Shown here one piece after another: positions 22,849 through 31,408 of a DNA stretch of 32,886 bases (position 1 is its first letter; every line of letters starts with the position of its first letter). Source of the DNA: Bacteroidales bacterium. GTDB lineage: Bacteria > Bacteroidota > Bacteroidia > Bacteroidales > UBA932. The stretch is taken from the NCBI GenBank assembly GCA_015060225.1, contig SUYX01000018.1, positions 1 through 32,886 on the forward strand, given 5' to 3'. The notes beneath the pieces are model-generated. The model worked only from the letters and a program-made list of their open reading frames with translations. It was not told the origin of the DNA and searched no databases. The position numbers were made by a program, and so were the translations under genes.

Positions 22849-23496
22849 CTTGTTCCCGTATGCCAGATCACCGGCATCACCTATACCTGGAACTATAAAT
22901 GATTTGTTGGTGAGCTCTTCATCAACTGCAGCAACCCAAAGTGTAACTTTCTTGTGCGGCAGGTGCTTTGAAAGGTATCCCAGACTGAATTCGCTCGCAA
23001 TCGGACACACTATGTGTGTATGTGCAGGTTCTCCCTTCTCGCACAGTTTCTCGTATGCCAGTACAAGTGATGATCCTGTGGCCAGCATAGAGTCCGCTAT
23101 AACCAATATCTTCCCTTCAATAGAAGGGGAACTTATGTATTCTATCTGTATTGTAAACTTGTTGTCTTTTCCATATTTGCGGTAAGCGGCCACAAAGGCG
23201 TTCTGGGCTTTGTCAAAGATGTTCAGCAAACCGTTATGCAAAGGTACCCCTGCCCGGAGAATTGTGGCAAGTACCATATTCTCGTCGGGAATACTGCAGT
23301 TTGCAATTCCCAGAGGCGTAGTAACCTCCTTTGCAGAATAATTCAAGGTCTTGCTTATTTCGTATGCAAAAATTTCCCCTATACGTTCAAGGTTTCTTCT
23401 GAACCTCATGCTGTCCTTCTGGATGCTCTTATCCCTGAGTTCTGCAATGAATCTGTTAAGGATGGAATTGCTTTGGCCAAGATTTATCGTTTTCAT
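22843..23496 (-). CDS. upp: Uracil phosphoribosyltransferase
   Basis: A 217-residue type I phosphoribosyltransferase converting uracil and PRPP to UMP in pyrimidine salvage. The PRPP loop is VIADSMLATGSSLVLAYE, with Ser where many homologues have Pro (DPMLATG). The uracil-binding tail FIVPGIGDAGDLAYGNKL is the family signature. Its 3' end overlaps that of rpoN by 6 bp. A TATATTTG -7 box lies 21 nt upstream. Confidence 0.93.
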   Translation of the reverse strand: MKTINLGQSNSILNRFIAELRDKSIQKDSMRFRRNLERIGEIFAYEISKTLNYSAKEVTTPLGIANCSIPDENMVLATILRAGVPLHNGLLNIFDKAQNAFVAAYRKYGKDNKFTIQIEYISSPSIEGKILVIADSMLATGSSLVLAYEKLCEKGEPAHTHIVCPIASEFSLGYLSKHLPHKKVTLWVAAVDEELTNKSFIVPGIGDAGDLAYGNKL

Positions 23497-23517
23497 AACA
23501 TTAAGGTATTACAAGAA

Positions 23518-23525
23518 CAAATATA
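23518..23525 (-). promoter_or_regulatory. -7 box of upp
   Basis: TATATTTG on the minus strand, 21 nt before the upp ATG, in the 44-nt gap after radC. Confidence 0.5.
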
Positions 23526-23540
23526 ATGAAAATATGACTG

Positions 23541-24230
23541 TTATAACAGACCTTCATCTGCAAAACTGAAATAATTTCCTCCGGCAACAATCAGGTGGTC
23601 TATAAGTTCTATATCGCACATTTTGGCGGCTTTTTTCAGCTTTTCCGTCTGTATTTTGTCGGCTTCCCCTGCCATTTTGTTTCCCGACGGGTGGTTGTGC
23701 ACCAGTATTATATGACAGGCATTCCGCGCAAGGGCGTTCCTCAGGATAATCCTTATATCCACTACGGTAGAGTCAAATCCCCCTATGAAAACCCTTTCCC
23801 GTCCCAGAAGTTTGTTGGATTTGTTGAGGTAAAGTACCCAGCACTCCTCATGTTGCAGGTCCTTAAGCATTGGAACTACATTTTCCGCAGCCGCAGAAGA
23901 GGAGTATATCTGGCTCAGAGGTGTTGCATTTTCTACCTGTCCTCTCCTTGCAAGTTCAAAGGCAGCCATTATGGAGAGTGCCTTCCCAATACCTATCCCC
24001 TTGAATTTCTTCAGATCCTCAAATGAAAACCGTCCCAGATTTTTCAGAGAGTTGCCTGCTCCTCTAAGAATTTTTCTGGCAAGGTCTATTGCATTTTCAT
24101 CTTTGTTACCGGCCCTTATGAGTATTGCCAGCAGTTCTGCATCACTTAGGCTCCCTGCTCCACGGGCTAAAAATTTTTCTCGTGGCCTCTCATCCCTGGC
24201 CCAATCCATAATTGTAAATCTGTCCCTCAT
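23541..24230 (-). CDS. radC: RadC-family JAB/MPN-domain protein
   Basis: With the ATG at 24230 (MRDRFTIMDWARDERPREKF) the product is 229 residues, normal for RadC. The frame continues upstream to 24281, but those codons overlap the terminator hairpin after rpsT and are unlikely to be translated; an ATG at 24209 is also possible. Residues 10-85 are the UPF0758 N-terminal HhH-like domain (KGIGIGKALSIMAAFE); the C-terminal JAB/MPN domain carries HNHPSGN and a downstream aspartate, consistent with a JAMM metal site. The biological role of RadC is unsettled; a specific DNA-repair function is not well supported. Confidence 0.9.
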   Translation of the reverse strand: MRDRFTIMDWARDERPREKFLARGAGSLSDAELLAILIRAGNKDENAIDLARKILRGAGNSLKNLGRFSFEDLKKFKGIGIGKALSIMAAFELARRGQVENATPLSQIYSSSAAAENVVPMLKDLQHEECWVLYLNKSNKLLGRERVFIGGFDSTVVDIRIILRNALARNACHIILVHNHPSGNKMAGEADKIQTEKLKKAAKMCDIELIDHLIVAGGNYFSFADEGLL

Positions 24231-24248
24231 ATCGTTGCATATAAAAAA

Positions 24249-24277
24249 TAAAACTTCCCAAAGATTGGGAAGTTTTA
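24249..24277. terminator. Terminator after rpsT
   Basis: TAAAACTTCCCA (24249-24260) pairs perfectly with TGGGAAGTTTTA (24266-24277) across a 5-nt loop; on the minus strand it ends in a T-rich run. It closes the tRNA-Glu-rpsT transcript. Confidence 0.82.
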
Positions 24278-24303
24278 TCATTATCTCAACGATTAGGATA
24301 AAT

Positions 24304-24558
24304 TTACGCTAGTTTGTTGACATAAACAGCAAGACCGCTCTTAAGGTTAGCAGCTTTATTGCTGTGAATGATGTTCTTTTTAGCTAGTTTGTCCAACATT
24401 GCTGCAACTTTAGGCATTAGAGCCAATGCAGCCTCTTTGTCTGTTGTGTTACGCAATGCCTTAATTGCATTACGTGTTGTCTTTGCATAATAACGATTAT
24501 GCAATCTACGCTTCGCATTCTGGCGATTGCGTTTTTCTGCTGATGCGTGATTTGCCAT
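24304..24558 (-). CDS. rpsT: 30S ribosomal protein S20
   Basis: The 84-residue basic protein begins [20 protein letters not shown] and contains [18 protein letters not shown], both characteristic of bS20, a primary binder of 16S rRNA. It lies 25 nt after tRNA-Glu on the same strand and is followed by a strong terminator, which suggests the tRNA and S20 are transcribed together. A frame over the same region and the tRNA on the same strand is a shadow. Confidence 0.95.
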   Translation of the reverse strand: MANHASAEKRNRQNAKRRLHNRYYAKTTRNAIKALRNTTDKEAALALMPKVAAMLDKLAKKNIIHSNKAANLKSGLAVYVNKLA

Positions 24559-24583
24559 GATTTTATTTTTTTAATATTCTTAG

Positions 24584-24655
24584 TAGTCGGTAGGGGAATC
24601 GAACCCCTATTGCAAGAATGAAAATCTTGAGTCCTAACCGTTAGACGAACCGACC
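24584..24655 (-). tRNA. tRNA-Glu (anticodon TTC)
   Basis: On the minus strand a 72-nt cloverleaf: acceptor GGTCGGT with ACCGACT, D-arm TCGTCTAACGGTTAGGA, anticodon arm CAAGA-TTTTCAT-TCTTG with anticodon TTC, and T-arm AGGGG-TTCGATT-CCCCT. The discriminator is A and CCA is not encoded. Confidence 0.95.
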
Positions 24656-24704
24656 TTTCCAGTTTGGGATTGCAAAGGTATAAAATATTTTTATACATGC
24701 AAAA

Positions 24705-25703
24705 TTATTTTCCAAACTCTTCTTTCCAATCAAAAGAGTACAGGATTGATTCAACCTGTCTTATGTAATCTCTCTTGTCGTATCTTGGGGCGTAAACGAA
24801 CCCTTCAACAACTATAATTTCTTTAGGATTATTCTTGTCATAGAAGGCATGAATTACAAACGGTCCACCCATAAAATCATTTTTTACCTCCCATAATCCC
24901 CTCATCTCTACGAAGTTGCGGTTCTTGTATTTCATTACGGACAATCCTGGAGTAATCTCGTTGCTAATTGTCATATAGCTGTTGTCCACCATGCCGGGAA
25001 CATTTTCCTGCATTATATTGTTGGTGGCAGCCATTAGATTCTCCAATTGTACAGAAGTTGAATCTATATAAGGAATTCTATAGACAAAAATTCCAAGATT
25101 TATATATGTTGTCTCGTAAGAGATCCATACAAAGTTGTCTGTCTGTTTCTTTAGGGTGTATCCTTTAGGGAAATATGGAGAACCTCCAAATTTGTCGGCA
25201 ACAAACTGTCTGAGGGCAATGTCCTCATATCTCTTTGAGTTCCTCATTATCCTGTTTCTCTCAGCCTGGTTTATTATGTTGAACAGCTGTTCCCCATGCT
25301 CAGCAATTACTTTTGTAAGTTCCTCCTTTGTAGGGGCTGTTATCATTATTACTGTCTGAGGGGCTGCCCATACATCCTCAACAGCAGTAAACTTTGCCTC
25401 CAGCTGTGGATCCACTTTAACTATAACAATATTCCTGTGATACTCGAATAGTGATGTGAAGCTTTTGTGCGGTATATTTATAATGGTGTAAGAAGGCTCA
25501 GACTGCGGGAGATATGGGTATGGTGCAGCCAATATGTTGCGGAGCTCATTTCCTGGCTCACTTTCCCATTCAGCCTTGTTGGCAACTATTATTATTTCTC
25601 CTGCTTTTCCGCCAACATTCTGTTTTACAATTGCATCTGTATCCTTGCAGCTTGTTGCAAGAATTGCGGTGAGCGCCAAAATAAAGAGTTTAAGAAGTTT
25701 CAT
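24705..25703 (-). CDS. DUF4837 family lipoprotein
   Basis: A 332-residue predicted lipoprotein with a signal peptide ending in the lipobox ATSC (C19). The body has the motif series I associate with Bacteroidota DUF4837 proteins: GEIIIVANKAEWES near the start, SYTIINIPHKSFTSLFEYHR, ERNRIMRNSKRYEDIALRQF, and FVYAPRYDKRDYIRQVESIL at the end. The function is unknown. It follows rseP by 11 nt, at the end of an M23-dxr-rseP run, which places it among envelope genes. Confidence 0.85.
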   Translation of the reverse strand: MKLLKLFILALTAILATSCKDTDAIVKQNVGGKAGEIIIVANKAEWESEPGNELRNILAAPYPYLPQSEPSYTIINIPHKSFTSLFEYHRNIVIVKVDPQLEAKFTAVEDVWAAPQTVIMITAPTKEELTKVIAEHGEQLFNIINQAERNRIMRNSKRYEDIALRQFVADKFGGSPYFPKGYTLKKQTDNFVWISYETTYINLGIFVYRIPYIDSTSVQLENLMAATNNIMQENVPGMVDNSYMTISNEITPGLSVMKYKNRNFVEMRGLWEVKNDFMGGPFVIHAFYDKNNPKEIIVVEGFVYAPRYDKRDYIRQVESILYSFDWKEEFGK

Positions 25704-25714
25704 ATCAATTTATG

Positions 25715-27040
25715 TTATAAGAAGAATCTGAAAATGTCATTTCCAAAAGCAAGTATCATAAGTCCTAACAACAGAAGCATGCCAACTGTTTGTGCATATT
25801 CAAGGAATTTGTCACTCGGCTTGCGTTTTGTTATCATCTCGTAAACTGTAAATACAAGGTGGCCTCCATCCAGCGCCGGAATAGGGAGGATGTTCAGCAC
25901 TGCCAGCATTACAGAGAGGAACGCTGTAATAGTCCAAAAACTGTGCCAGTCCCATGTGCCGGGAAATATGCTTCCAATTGTCAGGAAACTTCCTACAGAT
26001 TTGTAGGCTTCGGTTTTTGGGGAGAATATGAGTTTCAGCTCCTTGAAGTAGTTTTCAACTGTGGTTATAGCCTTGTTTATTCCCGCCGGAACTGCAGAAA
26101 GCAGAGAGTATTCTTTTCTTGTTATTGTATAGAAATCTTCTATTTTGGCATTAAAGACAATTTGCAGCTTCCCAAGTGTGTCTGTGGCAAGTGGAAGAAG
26201 CATTATCTCTCCCCCTCTTGCTATTGTTGCAACTATGGAGTCCCCTTTGAATTTTGACAGTACCTCCTGTGCCTCATAGAACATGTCGCAGTCTGCACCG
26301 TTGATTGCCAGCAACCTGTCTTTTGGCATAAGGCCGTTGGCTGCATTTATAGAGGAATCCGGCACCTCCTGCACTTCAAATGGAAATCCAAGATGGAACA
26401 TCCTTGGTGCTTTCAGGATTGCCGGTATGTATACAGGATCTATGGAAACAGTAACTGTGTCTCCATCCCTCAATACTTTTGCCTCTTTTGCCTGGGTGCG
26501 TATCAGGTCTACCTGCAGTTCATTGAAATTGTCGGGAACAAAACCGTCAAATGAGAGTATGCGGTCTCCGTTGCGGAATCCTATCTCTTGGGCCAGTCCG
26601 GTTGTATACATACCTGTGGTTACATCAGAGTTCTTTATGTACTGCTCTCCCCATGTAAACATGATGCCTGTGTAAATGATGATTGCAAGGATGAAGTTGA
26701 ACAGAACTCCTCCGAATATTACAAAGAATCTCTGCCATGCAGGTTTGCTGCGATATTCCCAAGGCTGCGGTTCCTGTGCCATGGCTTCCTTGTCCATTGA
26801 TTCATCTATCATTCCCGATATCTTGCAGTAACCTCCCAGAGGAAGCCATCCGATGCCGTATTCTGTATCACTGTTCTTTGGTTTGTATTTGAAGAGACTG
26901 AACCACGGATCAAAGAAGAGGTAGAATTTTTCCACCCTAATCTTGAATATTCTGGCAAAAAGGAAGTGCCCGAACTCATGGATCAGTACCAGTATGCTAA
27001 GCGACAGTATAAGTTGCAGTATTTTATTTAAAATGATCAT
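25715..27040 (-). CDS. rseP: Site-2 intramembrane zinc metalloprotease RseP
   Basis: The 441-residue integral membrane protease cuts within membranes, classically cleaving anti-sigma factors and remnant signal peptides. The zinc site HEFGH is H21, E22, H25 in the first membrane helix (HEFGHFLFAR), and the conserved LDGGH sits in a late helix (about residue 395). Two PDZ-like regions lie in the periplasmic loop, near TTGLAQEIGFRNGDRILSFD and NGLMPKDRLLAINGA. Four membrane segments are predicted. It is 11 nt downstream of dxr. Confidence 0.94.
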   Translation of the reverse strand: MIILNKILQLILSLSILVLIHEFGHFLFARIFKIRVEKFYLFFDPWFSLFKYKPKNSDTEYGIGWLPLGGYCKISGMIDESMDKEAMAQEPQPWEYRSKPAWQRFFVIFGGVLFNFILAIIIYTGIMFTWGEQYIKNSDVTTGMYTTGLAQEIGFRNGDRILSFDGFVPDNFNELQVDLIRTQAKEAKVLRDGDTVTVSIDPVYIPAILKAPRMFHLGFPFEVQEVPDSSINAANGLMPKDRLLAINGADCDMFYEAQEVLSKFKGDSIVATIARGGEIMLLPLATDTLGKLQIVFNAKIEDFYTITRKEYSLLSAVPAGINKAITTVENYFKELKLIFSPKTEAYKSVGSFLTIGSIFPGTWDWHSFWTITAFLSVMLAVLNILPIPALDGGHLVFTVYEMITKRKPSDKFLEYAQTVGMLLLLGLMILAFGNDIFRFFL

Positions 27041-27051
27041 CTTATAAATTC

Positions 27052-28200
27052 TTAGATTAAACTTGTTGCTATTTCTTTTGCCTGCTCATGAGAACTGTAA
27101 ATGTCATCTATGTCAGGAAGGGGGACAAAGGTAGCCTTTTCCATTGTCTTTTCAATGATTTCCGGTATTCTGTGGAAAAGTATCTTCTCTTTAAGGAATG
27201 CATCAACTGCAATTTCATTGGCTCCGTTCATTATGCATGCCATGTTGCCTTTCATCCTGTGTGCCGCATATGCAAGTTCTATTGCTGGGAAACGGGTGGT
27301 GTCGGGAGCGTAGAAGTCCAGGTGCCCAAGTTCTGCAAAACTGATTCTTCTGGTATCCAGTGATACCCTCTCAGGGTATGAAAGTGCATACTGGATGGGA
27401 ACTCTCATGTCAGGAGCTCCAAGCTGGGCCTTCAGGCAGCCGTCTGTGAACTGCACCATGGAATGCACTATTGATTGTGGGTGTACAACAATCTCAATAT
27501 CGTCGGGATTGACATTGAAGAGCCATGATGCCTCTATCATCTCCAGCCCCTTGTTCATCATGCTTGCCGAGTCTATGGTAACTTTTGCCCCCATGTCCCA
27601 ATTGGGATGGTTGAGGGCCTGTGCCCTTGTTGCTTTTGCTATCTCCTCTTTGCCCCATGTGCGGAACGGGCCTCCTGAGGCAGTGAGGATCAGTTTTTCA
27701 ATTCTGGTGCGTTCCCCCTGCAGGCACTGGAAGATTGCGGAGTGCTCGGAGTCTACAGGTATTATTGGAGAGTTGTATTCCCTTGCAAGGCGGGTTACGA
27801 TGCTTCCGGCAGCAACCAGTGTCTCCTTGTTGGCCAATGCAATCACCTTTCCTGCCCTTATGGCATTGAGGGTAGGCTCAAGTCCGCTGAACCCCACCAT
27901 GGAGGCGAGTACAATGTCAGTTGTACTGCTCTGTACCAGGCTATTGACAGACTTCATCCCTGCAAACACCTTAATGTCCTCGTCTGCGAGGGCTTCATTA
28001 ACTGTGCTGTAAAGGTCTTCGTTGCAGATAACAACATTGTTTGGCTTGAACCTGCGTGCCTGTTCTATAAGAAGTGCAGCATTGTTGTTTGCGGTAAGGA
28101 GGTCCACATCAAACAGTTCCGGATGTTGGGATATCACATCCAGAGCCTGAGTACCTATGGACCCTGTAGATCCCAATATGGCTATGTGTCTTTTGCTCAT
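27052..28200 (-). CDS. dxr: 1-deoxy-D-xylulose 5-phosphate reductoisomerase
   Basis: The 382-residue enzyme makes MEP from DXP with NADPH, the first committed step of the non-mevalonate isoprenoid pathway. Visible motifs are the Rossmann loop GSTGSIGTQALDVI (10-23), LANKETLVAAG, the metal/substrate motifs PVDSEHSAIFQC and SGGPFR, NHPNWDMGAKVTIDSASMMN and NKGLEMIEA. Full length, no breaks. It is 7 nt downstream of the M23 gene and 11 nt upstream of rseP. Confidence 0.97.
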   Translation of the reverse strand: MSKRHIAILGSTGSIGTQALDVISQHPELFDVDLLTANNNAALLIEQARRFKPNNVVICNEDLYSTVNEALADEDIKVFAGMKSVNSLVQSSTTDIVLASMVGFSGLEPTLNAIRAGKVIALANKETLVAAGSIVTRLAREYNSPIIPVDSEHSAIFQCLQGERTRIEKLILTASGGPFRTWGKEEIAKATRAQALNHPNWDMGAKVTIDSASMMNKGLEMIEASWLFNVNPDDIEIVVHPQSIVHSMVQFTDGCLKAQLGAPDMRVPIQYALSYPERVSLDTRRISFAELGHLDFYAPDTTRFPAIELAYAAHRMKGNMACIMNGANEIAVDAFLKEKILFHRIPEIIEKTMEKATFVPLPDIDDIYSSHEQAKEIATSLI

Positions 28201-28207
28201 TTCAATA

Positions 28208-29041
28208 TCAGAATTTGATGTATTGTGCAGGATTTATAGGCTCACCTTTGTGCCATAATTCAAAATGAAGGTGCGGTGCGGTACTCAATGTACCTGTGTT
28301 GCCTACAAGGGAGATAGGGGTTCCTGCAGTTACCTTGTCCCTTGTCTTCTTCAGGAGCTTTGAATTGTGCTTATATATTGATACAAGATTGTTCTCGTGC
28401 TGTACATGTATTACATATCCATTCTCGTCGTCCCATCCTGCATATATTACAGTACCGTCAAGTACTGAGTATACAGGGCTGTTTTCTGCTGCGGCTATAT
28501 CCAGATACGGGTGCTCAATTGCCAGATTGTATTCCTCTGTTATTACTCCTTTAAGCGGAGGGAAGAAGTGGAGCCCTTCAATCTGCTCAATCTGATACTT
28601 TTTCTCTGTAAGGTTGAACTGTTCCTCATGTAGGACTGTAGCCCTGAGAAGGGAGTCATCCTTGGCGTAGATTCCGTTATGATCAGTGATGGTATCCTTG
28701 GAGCCTTTAAGGTTCAAAAGACTGTCGAGATGCAGCGGTTTCTCCCCTGTAGCTATTCTCTGGATGTTTACAAGCTGCATGCGCCACATGTTTATTTCAT
28801 TTTGAAGGGAATCTATCTTTATGGCGTTTTCTACAAGTTCATGCCTGCTTTGTGCGGACGGATAACCTGGAATCAGTTCCCTCAGGGAGGTGAAGGAGAT
28901 GAGTACTGTCACAGATCCTATAAGGAGGATTACGGCAACGGCAAGTGTAGCTATGGAGAGTGCACCGTATGCCCTTATAGAGAATATCTCCTCATGTGTA
29001 GTGTCATTGAAGATGGAGAATCTGTATTTTTTTTTAGCCAT
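28208..29041 (-). CDS. Membrane-anchored M23 peptidase
   Basis: The 277-residue protein has an N-terminal membrane segment (about 27-50), a coiled-coil region (about 65-130) and a C-terminal M23 LytM domain. The zinc motif is HxxxD (HPYLD) and HLHFE in TAPHLHFELWH, where the usual STGPHLH is changed to STAPHLH. It is likely active against peptidoglycan or an EnvC-like regulator of it. It is the first gene of the run leading to dxr, rseP and the DUF4837 lipoprotein, and diverges from ruvX. Confidence 0.9.
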   Translation of the reverse strand: MAKKKYRFSIFNDTTHEEIFSIRAYGALSIATLAVAVILLIGSVTVLISFTSLRELIPGYPSAQSRHELVENAIKIDSLQNEINMWRMQLVNIQRIATGEKPLHLDSLLNLKGSKDTITDHNGIYAKDDSLLRATVLHEEQFNLTEKKYQIEQIEGLHFFPPLKGVITEEYNLAIEHPYLDIAAAENSPVYSVLDGTVIYAGWDDENGYVIHVQHENNLVSIYKHNSKLLKKTRDKVTAGTPISLVGNTGTLSTAPHLHFELWHKGEPINPAQYIKF

Positions 29042-29058
29042 ATTTCCTTTTAAAAATT

Positions 29059-29066
29059 TAACTTTG
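29059..29066 (+). promoter_or_regulatory. -7 box of ruvX, very close to the start codon
   Basis: TAACTTTG ends 4 nt before the ruvX ATG, in the 29-nt divergent gap to the M23 gene. The transcript may be leaderless. Confidence 0.5.
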
Positions 29067-29070
29067 CAGT

Positions 29071-29487
29071 ATGGATAGGATTATAGGCATTGATTATGGC
29101 AGAAAAAGGGTGGGTATTGCTGTAAGCGACCCACTTGGCATTTTTGCATCTGCCCTTGAAACAATACCGGCTGCAAAGATAATTGATTATCTCAAAAATT
29201 ATACCCAAAACAATAAAGTGGAACGTTTTGTGGTAGGGTATCCTATGAACCTCAATGGTAAACCTGCAGAGTGTGCACAATATGTGGATGTTTTTCTCAA
29301 GCATCTGAAGAAACAGTTTCCTCATATACCTGTTACCCTTGAGGATGAACGTTTCACTTCACAGCTTGCAATGAAGGCTATGATTGCGGGAGGAATGAAG
29401 AAATCTGACCGCAGGGAGAAGGAGAATGTAGATAAAATAAGTGCGGCCATAATCCTGCAGTCATATATGGATAATCCACACGAATAA
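29071..29487 (+). CDS. ruvX: YqgF/RuvX family putative Holliday junction resolvase
   Basis: A 138-residue RNase H-fold protein. IGIDYGRKRVGIAVSD at the start has the first conserved acid, LEDERFTSQLA the second, and a later aspartate in ENVDKISAAIIL completes the site. The family is known for pre-16S rRNA 5' maturation (YqgF) and also proposed as a Holliday junction resolvase. The start is 29 nt from the divergent M23 gene, and def follows 10 nt later in one operon. Confidence 0.9.
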   Translation: MDRIIGIDYGRKRVGIAVSDPLGIFASALETIPAAKIIDYLKNYTQNNKVERFVVGYPMNLNGKPAECAQYVDVFLKHLKKQFPHIPVTLEDERFTSQLAMKAMIAGGMKKSDRREKENVDKISAAIILQSYMDNPHE

Positions 29488-29497
29488 AATTTTTGTT

Positions 29498-30064
29498 ATG
29501 ATATTACCAATACACGTTTACGGTTCAGATGTGCTTAGGGCAAATGCCCTGGAGATAGATTTTGCAGCTTATGAGGGGTTGCAGGAACTTATTGCAAATA
29601 TGCAGGAGACAATGGAGAGGGCAGATGGAGTGGGAATTGCTGCACCTCAAGTTGGTCTTGCCATAAGGCTGCTTATTGTTGACGGCAAACCTTTTGGGGA
29701 AGATGATCCGGAGCTGGCTGCGTTCAGGAGAGTGATGATAAATCCCGTATTGCTTGAGGCAAGTGAGGAGACAGCTGAGTATTCTGAAGGGTGTCTGAGT
29801 GTTCCCGATATCCATGCAGACATTACACGTCCTGCAAGAATTAAGGTGAAATACCTCAATGAGAAAGGGGAGGAGATTACAGAGGATTTTGACGGTTTCA
29901 AGTGCCGCATGGTGCAGCATGAGATGGATCATCTCGACGGCAAGATGTTTGTGGACCGCGCTACACCTATCCGCAAGAAGATGATTGCCGCTAAATTGAA
30001 CAAGATTGCATCAGGGAAGGTGCGTACCCATTATAAGGTTGCCCGATTGATGCCAAAGAAGTAA
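29498..30064 (+). CDS. def: Peptide deformylase
   Basis: The 188-residue enzyme removes the N-formyl group from nascent proteins. All three motifs are present: GVGIAAPQVG (44-53), EGCLSVP with metal ligand C99, and QHEMDHLDG with H141, E142, H145. It ends 3 nt before the DUF5009 gene, indicating co-expression. Confidence 0.96.
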   Translation: MILPIHVYGSDVLRANALEIDFAAYEGLQELIANMQETMERADGVGIAAPQVGLAIRLLIVDGKPFGEDDPELAAFRRVMINPVLLEASEETAEYSEGCLSVPDIHADITRPARIKVKYLNEKGEEITEDFDGFKCRMVQHEMDHLDGKMFVDRATPIRKKMIAAKLNKIASGKVRTHYKVARLMPKK

Positions 30065-30067
30065 TAA

Positions 30068-31408
30068 ATGACATTAAAGGGGGAGCGATATCTTTCACTT
30101 GATTTCCTCAGGGGACTCACAATTTTTGGCATGGTGCTGAGTGCAATCCAGCCGGGTGGTGTTATGCCCGCATGGATGTATCATGTGCAGAACCCGCCGC
30201 CAACACATGCCCTCGATGTTTCGGTGCCAGGTATAGGTTGGGTTGATCTGGTGTTCCCAATCTTCATTTTTTGTATGGGTGCTGCAATACCATTTGCAAA
30301 GCCTTCCATAAAAGGGATATTCAGCCGTTTTGGTATGTTATGGCTCTTCTCGTATCTGTATGTGCTTATCAATTCGTCAAATCCTTGGGTTACTCTGGCA
30401 GGTTTTGCAGCTCTGTTCCCGCTTTATATGGTTATTAAGAATCCGTTGAAGTTGGCTGGTATTGGAATCCCGGTGTGGGTGGTTAGGCTTGCAGGGGCTG
30501 TTGCGGTTGCAGGGGTAATTACTGTAAACCATTTTTACTTTGGTGAGGTTGTCTCTGAACAGAGGAGGGGAATAATCATATTTCTGTTGGCGTTCTTGTA
30601 TCTGTTCGGTTCTCTCATATGGTATTATACCCGTGGCAAGTTGCGTTTGAGAACCCTCATATGGCTTGGGATATTGGCATTTACAATTATAACACAGCAG
30701 TTGGACTGGCCTACGGTAACTTATGCCAATCCAAAGATAAGGTGGTGGTTCAATGTGGAGTATTTCTATTTCCTTCTGCTGCTGGTCCCTTCAACCTATG
30801 TGGGGGAACTCATTAAGGAGAGGCTTTCTTCCGGTGACAAATATGCCATGAAACCGTCTGGTATGCTTGCACTGCTTTCAGGGGCATTGGTTGTCTGGCT
30901 TACATATGCTTTTTATATGCAGATTTACTGGTGGAATCTGGCTTTGTCGGGAATAATGGTTTTGGGAATATTTGCTGTTGCCAGAAAGTTTTCCCCTCAA
31001 TATATTCCCTTGTTGGGGGTGGCTGCCTTCATGATTCTTGTGGGTGCGCTCATTGAACCGTATGGTGGAGGTATAAAGAAGGTTCCGTGTACAATACAGT
31101 ATTGTTTTGCAACAGGAGGTATGGCAATGATGCTCCTTGTGGTGGCGGATTATATTTGCAGTTGCTTCCCGACATCCTTTTTTACCGGTATTCTTGAAAA
31201 GGCAGGGAAGAATCCCCTGATGTGTTACATTGCATTCGGATGTTTTGTGTTTCCACTTATGCAGATATCGGGAGCATCATATTTGTACAAGTTGGCTTAC
31301 CCTCAGGGAATGCATCTTGTGGGGTTTCTGAGGTCTGTAGTTATGGTGCTCTTTACAATGTGGGTTGTAGGGCTTTTCACCCGAAAGAAAATTTTCTGGA
31401 AAGCCTGA
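30068..31408 (+). CDS. DUF5009 / HGSNAT-like membrane acyltransferase
   Basis: A 446-residue multipass membrane protein beginning with RYLSLDFLRGLTIFGMVL, the signature of the DUF5009/heparan-alpha-glucosaminide acetyltransferase-like (NagX) family. About ten hydrophobic segments are visible. Relatives are thought to transfer acyl groups to sugars across the membrane; the substrate here is unknown. It is third in ruvX-def-DUF5009, and its stop directly abuts the convergent rimM stop with no gap. Confidence 0.85.
   Translation: MTLKGERYLSLDFLRGLTIFGMVLSAIQPGGVMPAWMYHVQNPPPTHALDVSVPGIGWVDLVFPIFIFCMGAAIPFAKPSIKGIFSRFGMLWLFSYLYVLINSSNPWVTLAGFAALFPLYMVIKNPLKLAGIGIPVWVVRLAGAVAVAGVITVNHFYFGEVVSEQRRGIIIFLLAFLYLFGSLIWYYTRGKLRLRTLIWLGILAFTIITQQLDWPTVTYANPKIRWWFNVEYFYFLLLLVPSTYVGELIKERLSSGDKYAMKPSGMLALLSGALVVWLTYAFYMQIYWWNLALSGIMVLGIFAVARKFSPQYIPLLGVAAFMILVGALIEPYGGGIKKVPCTIQYCFATGGMAMMLLVVADYICSCFPTSFFTGILEKAGKNPLMCYIAFGCFVFPLMQISGASYLYKLAYPQGMHLVGFLRSVVMVLFTMWVVGLFTRKKIFWKA

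Noticed and set aside
24417-24698. Minus-strand frame of 93 residues over tRNA-Glu and rpsT
   Set aside because: It is a shadow of S20 and the tRNA in another frame.
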